From Clostridia bacterium (lineage in GTDB: Bacteria > Bacillota > Clostridia > Christensenellales > Borkfalkiaceae): a stretch of DNA of 13,111 nt. The stretch lies in assembly GCA_900767495.1 (NCBI GenBank), contig CAAFZH010000005.1:1-13111 (forward strand), read 5' to 3'. The translations under genes were made by a program, and so were the position numbers. Each line of letters opens with the position of its first letter. Position 1 is the first letter of the stretch. This document shows, piece by piece, positions 12,957 to 13,111 of the stretch. The notes below the pieces were generated by a model, which worked only from the letters and a program-made list of their open reading frames with translations, was not told the origin of the DNA and did not search any database.

Positions 12957-13111
12957 TTAAGCACGTTGTACTAAGCGTAAGCGAAATATCTTACGACCAA
13001 AGTGAAAAGTATATGCACCGTCAGTTCTTCGGTGGGATTCTTCACTATCGTTCAGAATGACGTGTAAAAAGTACGTCATATTGAGCGTAAGCGAAATATC
13101 CCACCGAACCA
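12957..13111. repeat. Intergenic dispersed-repeat region with long imperfect palindrome
   Basis: No gene is supported. A 17-base unit at 12974-12990 recurs exactly at 13084-13100. The arms 13030-13063 and 13073-13106 are complementary at 26 of 34 positions around a nine-base spacer, forming a long imperfect hairpin. The right arm (13071-13104) is the inverted counterpart of window bases 1-34, with one mismatch. The left arm contains GGATTCTTCACT...GTTCAGAATGAC, a type of short intergenic repeat I recall from many bacterial genomes. Confidence 0.7.

Noticed and set aside
12957..13111. CRISPR array or integration site suggested by repeated units at the right end
   Set aside because: Units are inverted as well as direct, irregularly spaced and too few, and they match intergenic palindromic repeats elsewhere in the window; no integrase, tRNA or cas gene is present.

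Overview
The window reads as a chromosome segment of an anaerobic, Firmicutes-like bacterium, most likely an uncultured gut-type member of the Clostridia. The clues are an rplM-rpsI pair with a Gram-positive style promoter, a trimeric NAD-linked [FeFe] hydrogenase, a stand-alone BioY, near-consensus sigma-A promoters (TTGACA or TTGATT, always 17 bp from TAAAAT/TATACT/TATAAT), strong GGAGG ribosome binding sites, and palindromic intergenic repeats of a kind I recall from Clostridia. The placement is an inference; no 16S or tRNA gene is present.

Layout, left to right. (1) 1-109 holds intergenic repeat sequence. 153-440 (minus) encodes an orphan 95-residue membrane protein whose promoter spacer is exactly filled by a perfect inverted repeat, so it is probably repressor-controlled. 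(2) 441-796 is the promoter and structured leader of rplM-rpsI (797-1661), which ends at a clean terminator. (3) 1894-3513 is a GH78-like alpha-L-rhamnosidase-family protein with its own promoter and an unusual leader (mini-ORF plus GC hairpin). It converges on leuS across a shared 14-bp bidirectional terminator. (4) leuS (5997 to 3568, minus) is divergent from (5) a three-gene operon of overlapping frames: ABC ATPase, ABC-2 permease and the biotin transporter subunit BioY (6148-8350). (6) 8351-8602 is a non-coding stretch with stacked hairpins, a dispersed repeat and a strong terminator. (7) 8653-12905 is the hydrogenase operon hydC-hydB-hydA, driven by two tandem near-consensus promoters. 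(8) 12906-13111 is non-coding: a 17-bp GC-rich hairpin followed by dispersed repeats that include a long imperfect palindrome.

Functionally the hydrogenase operon dominates. HydC (NuoE-like) and HydB (NuoF-like, with FMN, NADH and multiple Fe-S sites) pass electrons between NAD(H), probably ferredoxin, and the H-cluster of HydA. Complexes of this composition are known to couple H2 formation to simultaneous NADH and ferredoxin oxidation (electron bifurcation/confurcation) in fermenters. The other genes are housekeeping (L13, S9, LeuRS) or transport/sugar-related.

I found no wholly new multi-gene system. The best leads are the palindrome-in-spacer promoter of the orphan membrane protein, the leader of the rhamnosidase-like gene, the TSCSPGW variant of the H-cluster L1 motif in HydA, the overlap of an export-type ABC pair with bioY, and the family of palindromic repeats, one copy of which sits at each end of the window in inverted orientation.
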